Source: Psychrobacter aquaticus CMS 56 (GTDB lineage Bacteria > Pseudomonadota > Gammaproteobacteria > Pseudomonadales > Moraxellaceae). From it: DNA of 64,000 nt. Positions 25,779-35,326 of the stretch are shown here, piece by piece. The position numbers were made by a program, and so were the translations under genes. Where the stretch lies: assembly GCF_000471625.1 (NCBI RefSeq), contig NZ_AUSW01000035.1, positions 124,001 through 188,000 of the forward strand, read 5' to 3'. Numbering within the stretch: the stretch's first letter is position 1; each line of letters begins with the position of its first letter. The notes under the pieces were generated by a model. The model searched no databases and had not been told where the DNA came from. It was given only the letters and a program-made list of their open reading frames with translations.

Positions 25779-26378
25779 TTACCACCGATGTTTGCCCCAG
25801 TTTTCAGGATTGGCCCAGTAGTCGGCGTTGAGCCAATTGGGCAGTTGTTTATAATCATACAAATTAAACTGCCACAGCGTGGTTGATACCGATGAAGTGA
25901 GTGACGAGGGTAATATGGTTTGATTACTATCATCTGTTTTTAAAGCATGCTCATTCAAGATGTCAAATGGGGTGAAACCATAAGCCTTTAAGTCTATAGT
26001 GCTATCAAGGGCGATTAGCAAGTGTGCAGCATAAAGATCGCGATACCGCATAAGTAGTGGAATACATTTTTGTAGCTGTTCTGATGATAATGTAGGGAGC
26101 CAAAAGCAGGTAAGCTCATAGCGTTTAGATGTCTGTTGTTGCGTAAGCTCTGATAAAGTCGATACTTGTAATTTCCGAGTTGCGTTCACTGCTGCATCAT
26201 TGTCTGTATTAGGTATGTGGCTTTTTAGCTGTGCTCTTAAGGCCGCGCAAGCACTGTTGTCTTGTACAATCCATAACACCTCAGCATTACCATTCGCTAG
26301 CGATGGTAGCAGAGCATCAACATAGTCTCTGAGTAGTGGTAAAGTAATATCTGAGCGACTGGCAATGTGCTTTGTCAT
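25779..26378 (-). CDS. Hypothetical protein, possibly DUF6231
   Basis: 199 residues, soluble, no signal peptide. The C-terminal WQFNLYDYKQLPNWLNADYW followed by ANPENWGKHRW is distinctive and resembles what I recall of DUF6231 proteins of Moraxellaceae. The middle (ELTCFWLPTLSSEQLQKCIP and LLMRYRDLYAAHLLIALD) looks like alternating strands and helices of an alpha/beta fold. It lies between pal and pepN, on the pal strand, 150 bp upstream of pal. No function known. Confidence 0.6.
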   Translation of the reverse strand: MTKHIASRSDITLPLLRDYVDALLPSLANGNAEVLWIVQDNSACAALRAQLKSHIPNTDNDAAVNATRKLQVSTLSELTQQQTSKRYELTCFWLPTLSSEQLQKCIPLLMRYRDLYAAHLLIALDSTIDLKAYGFTPFDILNEHALKTDDSNQTILPSSLTSSVSTTLWQFNLYDYKQLPNWLNADYWANPENWGKHRW

Positions 26379-26514
26379 ATAATAGGCCGTTTATAGAATG
26401 TGGGTCATCAGTGCGTCTATTAAATCATTTTAGTCGTCATTATCCAATTGCTAACGCATGTTAATCATCTCATGATTCTAATCATGGTCTTGAATTTTAG
26501 CGTTTCAGGTCAAT

Positions 26515-26662
26515 CTATAGTCAATCCACTATAAAATAAATCAGGGCGCTAGGATAGGTTTTCGCAGCCTCTGGCAGCAACGGCACAGCAAGCAAGAAAG
26601 TACTATCTTAGTAATACGTTATCACGGCTGTGCCTTTTGCTACTTCCGTTATAGTGCTTCAA
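26515..26662. repeat. Dispersed palindromic repeat, copy D (second subtype)
   Basis: Outer arm CTATAGTCAATCCACTATA at the left and TTATAGTG at the right. The core GCTAGGATAGGTTTTCGCAG, then ACAGCAAGCAAGAAAG and TACTATCTTAGTAA parallels copy F at 44.2 kb and shares the ACAGCAAGCAAG loop with copies A-C and E. It occupies most of the 343-bp gap before pepN. Confidence 0.65.
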
Positions 26663-26721
26663 CACTTCCCTCTGTATGGTTATATCATAAATACCTCACT
26701 CTCAAAATAATAGGAATTCAT

Positions 26722-29364
26722 ATGTCGACTGCTGAAACCGATGCTCAAATTATCAATCCAGATATGCCGGACGTACCGCCGCATGCGCCTAGTAAAATCA
26801 ACTTAAAAGACTATAAAAAACCAAGTTTTGATGTGGAAACCATTGATTTAGATATTAAGTTGTTTGAAACATATGCCCAGATAGACAGCGTTCTGAAAAT
26901 GGTACGCCAAACCACAGGCGATCTTGTATTGTTCGGTGAAGATTTAGAGCTGCTAATGGTGAAGATGAATGGCAGTCAACTGGGTACTGAGGATTATCAG
27001 CAACAAGCAGGGAAGCTGACGATTTCTGATGCTCCTAATGAGGTTACATTAGAGATTCAAGTACGCATCTGCCCACAGACCAATACGGCGCTTGAAGGGT
27101 TTTATATGGCAGGTAGTGGTGATGATACGATGTTCGTCACTCAGTGTGAGCCTGAAGGTTTTCGCAAGATTACTTTTTATCCAGACCGTCCCGATGTTTT
27201 GGCGATATTTACCACGCGTCTTGAGGCAGATAAACGTTACCCAACGTTATTGGCTAATGGTAACTTAGTCGAAGCAGGGGAGGTAACTGACGAGCCAAAC
27301 CGCCATTATGCCATTTGGCATGATCCCACCAATAAGCCAAGCTATCTGTTTGCCTGTGTGGTCGCTGATTTAGACGTATTAACCGATTCTTATAAAACCA
27401 GTGAGGGTCGAAATGTCCTACTTGAGATATACGCGAAGTCTGCTGATATCGATAAATGTGATGTCGGTATGCAAGCCCTAAAGGATGCCATGAAATGGGA
27501 TGAGGTCAATTATGGCCGAGCCTATGATTTGGATCGTTATATGATCGTGGCGGTCAGCCAATTTAATATGGGCGCGATGGAAAACAAGGGTCTCAATATT
27601 TTCAATACCGCCTGTGTGCTCTCTAGTCCAGAAACGACGACTGATGCACGTAGCTTTAGCGTCAAAGCCATTATTGCTCACGAGTACTTCCATAACTGGA
27701 CGGGCAATCGCATCACTTGTCGTGATTGGTTCCAGTTATGCTTAAAAGAAGGATTTACGGTCTATCGTGATCAGTCGTTTTCAGCGGATCAGCAATCGAG
27801 TGCCGTACAGCGTATCGATGATGTCGCGACTTTACGTGCGCATCAGTTTAGCGAAGATGCTGGGCCACTTGCGCATCCTGTGCGTCCTGAGAGCTTCGTT
27901 GAGATTAATAACTTTTATACGACGACTGTTTATGAGAAAGGCGCTGAGATTGTTCGTATGATTGCCAATACATTGGGGCAAGAAGATTTTCGTAAAGGGA
28001 CGGATGAGTACTTCCGTCGTTATGATGGGCAAGCCGTCACCGTTGAGGACTTTTTATCTGCGCTCAGTATCACTGATAATAAGATTGAGGACTTCATCGA
28101 TTGGTATCGCCAACCTGGTACGCCAGTTGTTTCGGGTCACCAAAATTATGATAGTGCCACGCAAACGCTAACCATTACTTTGAGTCAGCAGACACGTCAC
28201 GTCAGTGGTTTTGATGCACCAAAACCCTTGCCGATTCCGGTGGCGACGGCGTTATTTGATAAAGACTCGGGTAATATCATCGCTGAGCGTATGTTGCTCT
28301 TAGATCAGGCAACACAAACCTTTGCTTGTGAAGATGTAGCTAGCGAGCCTGTGGTGTCTTTATTGCGAGACTTTAGCGCGCCTGTCCAGCTTAATTATGA
28401 TTATCAGGATGAAGATTTGGCGTTTTTACTGACACATGAGACCAATGGTTTTAACCGTTGGCAAGTGACACAAATGCTGGTCAATCGTATTTTGCTGCAA
28501 GGCCAAGGCTCAAAAAGCAGTCCGGACGTTTATTTGCAGGCATTGGCACAAACGTTGCCGAGACTGGCAGCCGATGATGCCATGTTAGCCGCGCGTTTGC
28601 TTGATATCCCCTCAGCGCAAGAACTGGCGTCTGCCATCAACAAAAACTATGATCCAGAGTTGATTAAAGCCCAACGTGAAGCGTTGTATCAACAGGTCGC
28701 AGAGGCGTTAAAAGATCAGTGGGCAGGGCTTTATGAGCAGCTACCAATGCAGTCTTACGAAGATAGTGCCGATGCTCGCGGTACACGCGCCTTGCGTAAT
28801 GTGGTGCTGGACATGGCATTGACTGCCAATGTCAATGGCGCAGTAGAATGGGCTGAGCAGCAGTATAATAATGCCAGCTGTATGACCGAACGCTTTGGTG
28901 CATTAAAAGCCATGGTCAATCATCAAGTGACAAATGCTGATGAGTATTTGGCCGACTTCTATGAACGCTTTCAAGAAAATGATTTGGTCATTGATTTATG
29001 GTTCAGTGTGCAAGCGTCTGCTGATACTGTTAGTACCGATGTTATTCAATCCTTACTTGAGCATCAAGACTTTGACTGGAATACGCCCAATCGCGTACGC
29101 TCGGTTATTAGCGCCTTTAGCTCGCAGCCAACGGTATTATGGACACAAGAGGGTTTAGAGATTTATACAGGGGTGATCAAAAAGTTGGATGATGCCAATC
29201 CGGTATTGGCCTCACGCTTATTACAAACGTTAGCAAGATGGAATACATTGGTTGAGCCACGTCGTCAAATGGCTCATAATAAACTTTTGGACTTGCAAAA
29301 ACACGCCGCTTCCAAACACGTAATTGAAAGTTTAGAGAGTGTACTAAAGGCCGAAAATGGTTAA
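26722..29364 (+). CDS. pepN: Aminopeptidase N (M1 family)
   Basis: 880 residues, the length of proteobacterial PepN. GAMEN (284-288) is the exopeptidase motif. Zinc ligands are His320 and His324 in HEYFHNWTGNR with Glu343 in LKEGF, giving the exact HExxH-x18-E spacing. Catalytic Glu is 321. It trims N-terminal residues from peptides in the cytosol. The C-terminal half is a helical domain. Ribosome site TAGGAATTC. Shares a bidirectional terminator with the convergent aroG gene. Confidence 0.95.
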   Translation: MSTAETDAQIINPDMPDVPPHAPSKINLKDYKKPSFDVETIDLDIKLFETYAQIDSVLKMVRQTTGDLVLFGEDLELLMVKMNGSQLGTEDYQQQAGKLTISDAPNEVTLEIQVRICPQTNTALEGFYMAGSGDDTMFVTQCEPEGFRKITFYPDRPDVLAIFTTRLEADKRYPTLLANGNLVEAGEVTDEPNRHYAIWHDPTNKPSYLFACVVADLDVLTDSYKTSEGRNVLLEIYAKSADIDKCDVGMQALKDAMKWDEVNYGRAYDLDRYMIVAVSQFNMGAMENKGLNIFNTACVLSSPETTTDARSFSVKAIIAHEYFHNWTGNRITCRDWFQLCLKEGFTVYRDQSFSADQQSSAVQRIDDVATLRAHQFSEDAGPLAHPVRPESFVEINNFYTTTVYEKGAEIVRMIANTLGQEDFRKGTDEYFRRYDGQAVTVEDFLSALSITDNKIEDFIDWYRQPGTPVVSGHQNYDSATQTLTITLSQQTRHVSGFDAPKPLPIPVATALFDKDSGNIIAERMLLLDQATQTFACEDVASEPVVSLLRDFSAPVQLNYDYQDEDLAFLLTHETNGFNRWQVTQMLVNRILLQGQGSKSSPDVYLQALAQTLPRLAADDAMLAARLLDIPSAQELASAINKNYDPELIKAQREALYQQVAEALKDQWAGLYEQLPMQSYEDSADARGTRALRNVVLDMALTANVNGAVEWAEQQYNNASCMTERFGALKAMVNHQVTNADEYLADFYERFQENDLVIDLWFSVQASADTVSTDVIQSLLEHQDFDWNTPNRVRSVISAFSSQPTVLWTQEGLEIYTGVIKKLDDANPVLASRLLQTLARWNTLVEPRRQMAHNKLLDLQKHAASKHVIESLESVLKAENG

Positions 29365-29396
29365 TGTAAGACAGACTTACTCATAGATCAATAGAT

Positions 29397-29439
29397 AAAA
29401 AATCCCGCCTGACATCATTGATATCAGGCGGGATTTTTT
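29397..29439. terminator. Bidirectional terminator between pepN and the DAHP synthase gene
   Basis: AATCCCGCCTGA and TCAGGCGGGATT are perfectly complementary, with A and T runs on the two sides. Confidence 0.9.
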
Positions 29440-29479
29440 CATGAATGGCTTAACACCGAGTCAATATATCCAATCGCTA

Positions 29480-30562
29480 TTAACGAGTGGGCAATACGTC
29501 TTTTACCATATCGTGTAGACTGTGTAACGCCGTAACGGTGCTGTCCCAATCTAAACAGCCATCAGTGATGGACATGCCATATTCAAGTGCATCAAGATCT
29601 TCTGTTAAATCCTGACGACCGCCTTTGAGATGACTTTCAATCATCATACCAATAATGGACTTATTACCGTTTTGGATTTGCTCCGCAACGTTATTGATGA
29701 CCATTGGCTGTAGATACGGATCTTTACCTGAGTTGGCGTGGCTTGAGTCAATCATAATCTTGCTATTGGTTTTGCCTTTTGCCAGCTCGCTTTCTGCTTG
29801 AGCGACAGCCGTTTCATCGTAATTGGGTTTGCCGTTGCCACCGCGTAGTACTACATGGGCATAAGGGTTACCTTTGGATTTAATGATAGAGACTTTGCCA
29901 TCTGATGACAGACCCAAAAAGCTATGGCCCGCTTTTACTGCTTGCATGGCATTGACCGCAACCGTCATACCGCCATCAGTACCGTTTTTGAAGCCAACTG
30001 GACATGATAAGCCAGAGCTCATTTCACGATGCGTTTGGCTCTCAGTGGTACGTGCGCCAATTGCTGACCAGCTAATCAAATCCTGCATGTACTGCGGGGT
30101 GTTAGGATCTAATGCTTCAGTGGCACAAGGCAGACCTTTCTCATTCAAATCAAGCAGTAGCTTACGAGCTGTACGCAAGCCTTTCTCGATATCGAAGCTG
30201 TCATTCATATCAGGGTCATTAATCATACCCTTCCAGCCGACAGTGGTACGCGGTTTTTCAAAATAAACACGCATCACGACAAATACACTGTCTTCGATCT
30301 CTTTTGCCAATATGGCCAACCGATCAGCATACTCGTGAGCGGCTTTAATATCATGGATCGAGCATGGCCCAATAACTACAAACAGACGCTTGTCTTTACC
30401 ATCCAAGATATTTTGGATAGTGTTTCGACCGTTTAGTACGGTTTTATAGGCTTCATCTGATAGAGGCAGCTCAGTTTTTAGCTCAGCGGGAGTAATCAAA
30501 GGAATAAATTTTTCAATATTCACGTCGTCAATATCTGCATTATGGGTAACTGATGTTGTCAT
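29480..30562 (-). CDS. aroG: 3-deoxy-7-phosphoheptulonate (DAHP) synthase, class I
   Basis: 360 residues. LFVVIGPCSIHDIKAAHEYA, RVYFEKPRTTVGWKG, IGARTTESQTHREMSSGLS, KNGTDGG and MIDSSHANSGKDP are hallmark blocks holding phosphoenolpyruvate, erythrose-4-phosphate and metal ligands. It catalyses the first step of the shikimate pathway. The three E. coli isozymes (AroF/G/H) are not safely separated by eye, so feedback specificity is open. The N-terminal 15 residues before VNIEKFIP are variable. Single gene facing pepN. Confidence 0.92.
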   Translation of the reverse strand: MTTSVTHNADIDDVNIEKFIPLITPAELKTELPLSDEAYKTVLNGRNTIQNILDGKDKRLFVVIGPCSIHDIKAAHEYADRLAILAKEIEDSVFVVMRVYFEKPRTTVGWKGMINDPDMNDSFDIEKGLRTARKLLLDLNEKGLPCATEALDPNTPQYMQDLISWSAIGARTTESQTHREMSSGLSCPVGFKNGTDGGMTVAVNAMQAVKAGHSFLGLSSDGKVSIIKSKGNPYAHVVLRGGNGKPNYDETAVAQAESELAKGKTNSKIMIDSSHANSGKDPYLQPMVINNVAEQIQNGNKSIIGMMIESHLKGGRQDLTEDLDALEYGMSITDGCLDWDSTVTALHSLHDMVKDVLPTR

Positions 30563-30915
30563 GGTTATATATCATCTAGCTGATTTATAGGAATATTCAT
30601 TATGCGGACAAAAGTGTTGATTGACAAGGGTAGTCGAGCAGTTAATTGACTGATAACTGGAATGAGGAAACCAAAACTTAGTTATAGCTAAAAATTGTTG
30701 ACACTTCAGAATGGTTGATTTTTTATAGAATTTATACGCGATTTTAGCTATTTATGCCATCGTCACGTATGATGACGACATAAACGACTGAATCCAAATA
30801 CGATAGATGATAAGAATGCTCATTTGGTTTGGTCATCTTATCGCGCATTTTATGGGTTATCTTTTATAATAGTCATTTTTGTATTAATTGTAATTTTGAA
30901 TATCGAGAGCTTGTC
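30563..30915. other. Divergent region between the DAHP synthase and lpxB genes
   Basis: 353 AT-rich bases. TTGACA at 30698-30703 is a possible -35 for rightward transcription, but no -10 at ideal distance follows. No gene was seen; an in-frame extension of lpxB through this region lacks a ribosome site. Confidence 0.4.
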
Positions 30916-32226
30916 ATGACAGATTCTGCTACGCCTCATAATGAACATACTGCTGCCATCGCTCAGACATTGCCTGATCAATACGTAGCGACAATAAAGA
31001 CGACACCACTCGTTATAGGAATTGTCGCTGGTGAAGTGTCAGGCGACAGTTTGGGGGCTGATTTCATGCAGCAAATGAACAACCTGCGTGATGATATCAT
31101 TTGGGTGGGCGTTGGTGGCTCCAAAATGCAAACGCAAGGGATGCAAAGTATTTTTCCATTGGCACGTTTAGCGGTGATGGGGCTGGTGGAGGTTATGTCA
31201 CAGTTGCCTGATTTGCTCAAAGCCCGCCGTGAATTACTGACGGCGTTTAAAGCAGCTGAGATTGATTGGTTTATTGGTATTGATGCGCCTGACTTTAATC
31301 TGAGAGTCTCTAAAAAGCTAAAGCCACAAGGCGTGTTCTGTGTGCAGTACGTCAGTCCCTCTATTTGGGCGTGGCGTGAGTCGCGCATCCACAATATTAA
31401 AGCCGCTACCAATCTGGTGTTGTGTTTATTCCCGTTTGAGCTACCAGTCTATGAACGCCACAACCACCCAGCAATCTGTGTCGGTCATCCGCTGCTACGT
31501 ACCATCGATCAAGCGTTATTGGACACGCCTATCAATCAGCGCCGTAGCGAGCTGGTCTGGCACAATGATGGGTTGCAGCAGTTTTTTATTGAACGATTTG
31601 ATGATGTCAGTCAGCTTATTTGTGTGATGCCGGGCTCACGGCGCGGCGAGATTACCGCCATTTTGCCATTGATGCTGGACGGTATCCAAAAGCTGATATT
31701 GTTAGATCCCAAGCTGTGTTTTATCATTCCAACTGTTGATCAAAATCATCAATATATCGTCCAAGATGTCATTGATCGACGCTCAGAGCAACTGCGCGCG
31801 GCTATCGTTGTGGTCTATGATGATAGCCAGCCAGCTTTTAGTCAGCAGGCAATGGCGGCATCGGATGTTGTCATGCTGGCATCTGGTACGGCAACGTTAG
31901 AGGCGATGCTACTTGAGCGACCAATGGTAGTTATTTATCAACTAAATCAGCTAACCTATCAAATTGCCAAGCGGTTGGTAAAAGTGCCTTATGTGGCACT
32001 GCCCAATATTTTAGCGGGTACCGCAATCGTCCCTGAGCTTATCCAAGAGCAGGCGAGTGGCGATAATATTTGCCGTACAGTCATGCGCCTCATGCAGCCA
32101 CGTGCTTATGCCGAGCAATTAAGAGACCTTGTAGATACCAAGCAATCATTGCAACAGCAGAGCAACCATGACCCTGCTAATAGCGTGATTGAGCAGTGGT
32201 TTATGCACGATAGCCACAACGCCTAA
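30916..32226 (+). CDS. lpxB: Lipid-A-disaccharide synthase
   Basis: 436 residues from the ATG at 30916. An earlier in-frame start at 30829 would add 29 residues unlike the family, so it was not used. GIVAGEVSGDSLGADFM, IGIDAPDFNL, QYVSPSIWAWRESR and VMPGSRRGEI are LpxB signatures. This GT19 enzyme joins UDP-diacylglucosamine and lipid X to form the lipid A disaccharide at the inner membrane. rnhB follows 56 bp later, as in other proteobacteria. Confidence 0.93.
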   Translation: MTDSATPHNEHTAAIAQTLPDQYVATIKTTPLVIGIVAGEVSGDSLGADFMQQMNNLRDDIIWVGVGGSKMQTQGMQSIFPLARLAVMGLVEVMSQLPDLLKARRELLTAFKAAEIDWFIGIDAPDFNLRVSKKLKPQGVFCVQYVSPSIWAWRESRIHNIKAATNLVLCLFPFELPVYERHNHPAICVGHPLLRTIDQALLDTPINQRRSELVWHNDGLQQFFIERFDDVSQLICVMPGSRRGEITAILPLMLDGIQKLILLDPKLCFIIPTVDQNHQYIVQDVIDRRSEQLRAAIVVVYDDSQPAFSQQAMAASDVVMLASGTATLEAMLLERPMVVIYQLNQLTYQIAKRLVKVPYVALPNILAGTAIVPELIQEQASGDNICRTVMRLMQPRAYAEQLRDLVDTKQSLQQQSNHDPANSVIEQWFMHDSHNA

Positions 32227-32282
32227 TTGACAATCGCTCGTAACCCATTCTCATCCTATTAATAAAAAGACATCACAACGCT

Positions 32283-33176
32283 ATGAGTAATCAGCATTTT
32301 GTAGAAAGTAATATGACACTAATTGACATGAGTATTGAGCAAGTTGATATTAAAGGCCAATACGTTCAACTGGCGGCACCCATCCACTTATCAGGTCAAT
32401 TAAATGTCTCCGAGCTGCTTATTCAATATGCGATAAATAAAAGAGAGGATTTAGCACAGTCCTCACTACAGATCGGCGTTGATGAAGCAGGGCGTGGCCC
32501 CTTACTAGGCAGTGTCAATGTGGCTGCTGCGATATTACCTTCGGCTTGGTCAGGACTGATTGAGGATCAGCCCCTCAAGGATACGCCATTGTCACTATTG
32601 ACGGACTCAAAGCAACTGAGCGAAAAGAAGCGTGATATTCTTTATCCACGGGTTCTTCAGTATGCCATTGGTCAAGTCATCGCTGATGTGCCAGCAGCAG
32701 TCATCGATCAGGTCAATATCTTGCAAGCGACGATGCTCGGTATGCGTTTATGTACAGAGGCATTGCTAGCAGCGATATCCAAACACCTTGTTAACGATGT
32801 GATTGAAACAAGCCATGCAATCTCTCAAATAAGACCTCATCAGCAAGTTCAGATATTGTTTGATGGTAATCGCTGCCCTGATCTAGATTATGCAATGCTT
32901 AATGAAATAGGTATAACAAAATCGTTGATTGATTGCCAAGCTTGGGTGAAGGGTGATGCGCGTCATACCAGTATCGCGGCAGCCAGTATATTGGCAAAGG
33001 TAAGTCGTGATAAAACCATGTATGCCCTTGATGCCGAGCACCCAGAGTATAGCATTGCCAAGCACAAAGGTTATCCGACACGGGCACATATGGAAGCAAT
33101 TGAGACGTATGGCGTACTATCTGCGCATAGACGCAGTTTTGCGCCCGTAAGAAAGGCACTTGAAAACGTACGCTAA
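32283..33176 (+). CDS. rnhB: Ribonuclease HII with N-terminal extension
   Basis: 297 residues against about 200 in E. coli. The catalytic core begins at [15 protein letters not shown] with Asp67 and Glu68, and includes [23 protein letters not shown] and [20 protein letters not shown]. It cuts RNA at RNA-DNA junctions. The first 60 residues have no motif I recognise. In-frame ATG codons at 32313 and 32328 could be the true start, as no clear ribosome site precedes 32283. An insert near residues 165-185 is also unlike E. coli. Confidence 0.9.
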   Translation: MSNQHFVESNMTLIDMSIEQVDIKGQYVQLAAPIHLSGQLNVSELLIQYAINKREDLAQSSLQIGVDEAGRGPLLGSVNVAAAILPSAWSGLIEDQPLKDTPLSLLTDSKQLSEKKRDILYPRVLQYAIGQVIADVPAAVIDQVNILQATMLGMRLCTEALLAAISKHLVNDVIETSHAISQIRPHQQVQILFDGNRCPDLDYAMLNEIGITKSLIDCQAWVKGDARHTSIAAASILAKVSRDKTMYALDAEHPEYSIAKHKGYPTRAHMEAIETYGVLSAHRRSFAPVRKALENVR

Positions 33177-33320
33177 ATTAATAGCAACTGGTACTCAAAA
33201 TAGCCTAAGCAAAAATACAGTATCATGAAGCACTATAATATCGCTTACCAATACCTATATAGTTGATTTTAAGCTATATTATATTCATATGTGTGCTACC
33301 ACGTCATAGGATCAAGGGTA

Positions 33321-34517
33321 ATGTCCCACACCTCACAAAATAACGTTGCGACCATACTGTTTTTAACGGTACTTTTGACTGCCTGCAATGGCGGTGGGGA
33401 AGACGCTGATAAGACTCCTGCGCCGAGAATCATTCCACCTATCGCCGAGCCGAGCGATGCCTCTATAGACCGGTCGAATGATAATCTTGACGATCAGGCT
33501 ACCAATTCAATAGGAACCAACGATACCAATGCGGCGTTAATTGCCAACAATACATTTAGTTTGGCGAGAACCAGTTGTGGTCTAAATGGTTTGTCTGCTG
33601 ATACGGCTTTAGAAAATATTGCCACCCAGCATGCCAATTATATCAAATACGTTTTTGCCAATAGCACACCGACCCTATTTAATGCACATTACGAGAATGA
33701 GATTGCAGATATTGCAAACGTGACCAATACCAACAATCCGTTTTTTGGCGGGCTAGATTTGGGAGCGCGGTTATCAAATGCAGACTACGCTAATGCACGC
33801 TTTGGGGCAGCCGAGAATATCGCACAATCGATGTATTATAGTTCAGCAGGTAAGCTGTTTAGCTCAGAGGTCATGGCAAGCTCAATGGCCAAGTCATTGT
33901 TGGCTGCGCCGTATCACTTGCGGTCTCTTATGTCGCCAAGCTTATATCTGACTGGCACGGGTATGGTTACCTATAAGCCATATAATAAAGACGCTACCGA
34001 TAATCAAGGGTATGTATTGGTCAATAAGACCGCAGCAACGCAAGCGACCAAAAACGCAACCATCGAAGGCGTATTTACTTATCCGTGTCAAGGTGTCACT
34101 GATACCGTGACTGCGCTATATAATGAAATTCCCGACCCCGTTAAACATACGGGTCGAGATTTACAAATTGACCCAATTGGGCAACCCGTCTATATCAGTG
34201 TGCCGTCCGCACGCACGATTAATATCAGCAATGTGACATTTTATGATATGCGGCGCAATATCAATGTGCCGATTGAATTGCTAGATTATCGTCAAGATCC
34301 TTACAAAAATACGACCAATGCCTTGCCAGAAAATGAAGCGTTTATCTTACCTATTACTGACGATTTAAAAAGCTGCGAGGCTTTTAGTAGCAGAAGTAAA
34401 AACTGCGGTTTGCATGGCAATAGTGAATATCGCGTGAGCTTTGATGTATTGATAGACAACAAGGCGATAGAGCGCAAGAGCTTTGTCTTTAAGACGGGTG
34501 CAGTGAATAGCGCATAA
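33321..34517 (+). CDS. CAP/SCP-domain lipoprotein
   Basis: 398 residues from the ATG at 33321 (preceded by AAGGGTA); a start at 33291 would bury the signal peptide. The N-terminus ends in LLTAC, a lipobox, followed by a Gly/Asp-rich and Pro-rich linker. Residues about 80-240 resemble a CAP domain: LENIATQHANYI for the first helix, FGAAENIAQSM as the AEN motif, and LLAAPYHLRSLMSP. The C-terminal part resembles a beta-rich add-on. Probably surface-exposed; function unknown. No operon partner is obvious. Confidence 0.75.
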   Translation: MSHTSQNNVATILFLTVLLTACNGGGEDADKTPAPRIIPPIAEPSDASIDRSNDNLDDQATNSIGTNDTNAALIANNTFSLARTSCGLNGLSADTALENIATQHANYIKYVFANSTPTLFNAHYENEIADIANVTNTNNPFFGGLDLGARLSNADYANARFGAAENIAQSMYYSSAGKLFSSEVMASSMAKSLLAAPYHLRSLMSPSLYLTGTGMVTYKPYNKDATDNQGYVLVNKTAATQATKNATIEGVFTYPCQGVTDTVTALYNEIPDPVKHTGRDLQIDPIGQPVYISVPSARTINISNVTFYDMRRNINVPIELLDYRQDPYKNTTNALPENEAFILPITDDLKSCEAFSSRSKNCGLHGNSEYRVSFDVLIDNKAIERKSFVFKTGAVNSA

Positions 34518-34571
34518 ACTGCACCTTTGCTAAGATTTTATACATAATAAGATTTTATGCATAAAATGACA

Positions 34572-35237
34572 TCAAAAAGACGAGTTCGGCTGCTGCAAAA
34601 AGGCCTCTTCTTCGTCCGTTGACTCGCGATCTAACGTGTCATTACGATGGGGATAACGACCAAACTGCTCGATAATATCTTTATGACGGTGCTCAAAATC
34701 CAAGGTTTCAGCATCGCCTAGCTGTTCAAACAGTGGCAGATAACGCTCGTGAATCATCAATGATTCTGAATGCATAAAAGGTATAATCATAAACTTGCGC
34801 CAATCTACTGGTAGCGTATCAAAATGCGGATGCTGAATGGCCTCTTGTGCCAATACCAATGCCATACTGTCTTGCGAAAAGGCACACGCTCGCCCGCGAC
34901 ATAGATTACGTGAAAACTGATCTAAGACAATAATTTCTGCCAAGCGTCCAGCCAAGGCGGTGATTGAACTGTTGCTGTCTGCTGGTGATATTGTGATGCG
35001 CCATGTCACACATTCTCCCTGCTTTGCCGCCTGCCAAATTGTGCCAAATTTATCATTTATCTGCTGATCAAATGGATCGTTTTTGGCAAACCAATATTGC
35101 TCGTTGTCTTTGTCAAACCAAAAATCCAAGACCGCACGGGCATCAGCATTGAGATACTCTAAACTGATATTTTTTGGATCAACTGCCGATACATTGGTGC
35201 GGTTGGTAGAAGAGGAATAATCGGTGGATAATGACAT
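34572..35237 (-). CDS. DUF924 family protein
   Basis: 221 residues. ARAVLDFWFDKDNEQYWFAK, the block LAEIIVLDQFSRNLCRG, FMHSESL and FGRYPHRNDTLDR are characteristic of DUF924, a helical family of unknown role with a TPR-like fold. The first 27 residues are variable. It is divergent from nspC, with about 90 bp between the starts, and converges on the CAP-domain gene. No function can be read. Confidence 0.85.
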   Translation of the reverse strand: MSLSTDYSSSTNRTNVSAVDPKNISLEYLNADARAVLDFWFDKDNEQYWFAKNDPFDQQINDKFGTIWQAAKQGECVTWRITISPADSNSSITALAGRLAEIIVLDQFSRNLCRGRACAFSQDSMALVLAQEAIQHPHFDTLPVDWRKFMIIPFMHSESLMIHERYLPLFEQLGDAETLDFEHRHKDIIEQFGRYPHRNDTLDRESTDEEEAFLQQPNSSF

Positions 35238-35326
35238 AAGATATTCTAATTATGATGAATTTAGTCTACTATAGCGCAAATATTTATCTCTGTCATGATG
35301 CCAACAGCGGCTATTAGGTAACCTTT

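Noticed and set aside
33467..33481. TAGACCGGTCGAA resembling the aldehyde operator
   Set aside because: Only the left half is conserved and it lies inside the CAP-domain coding sequence.
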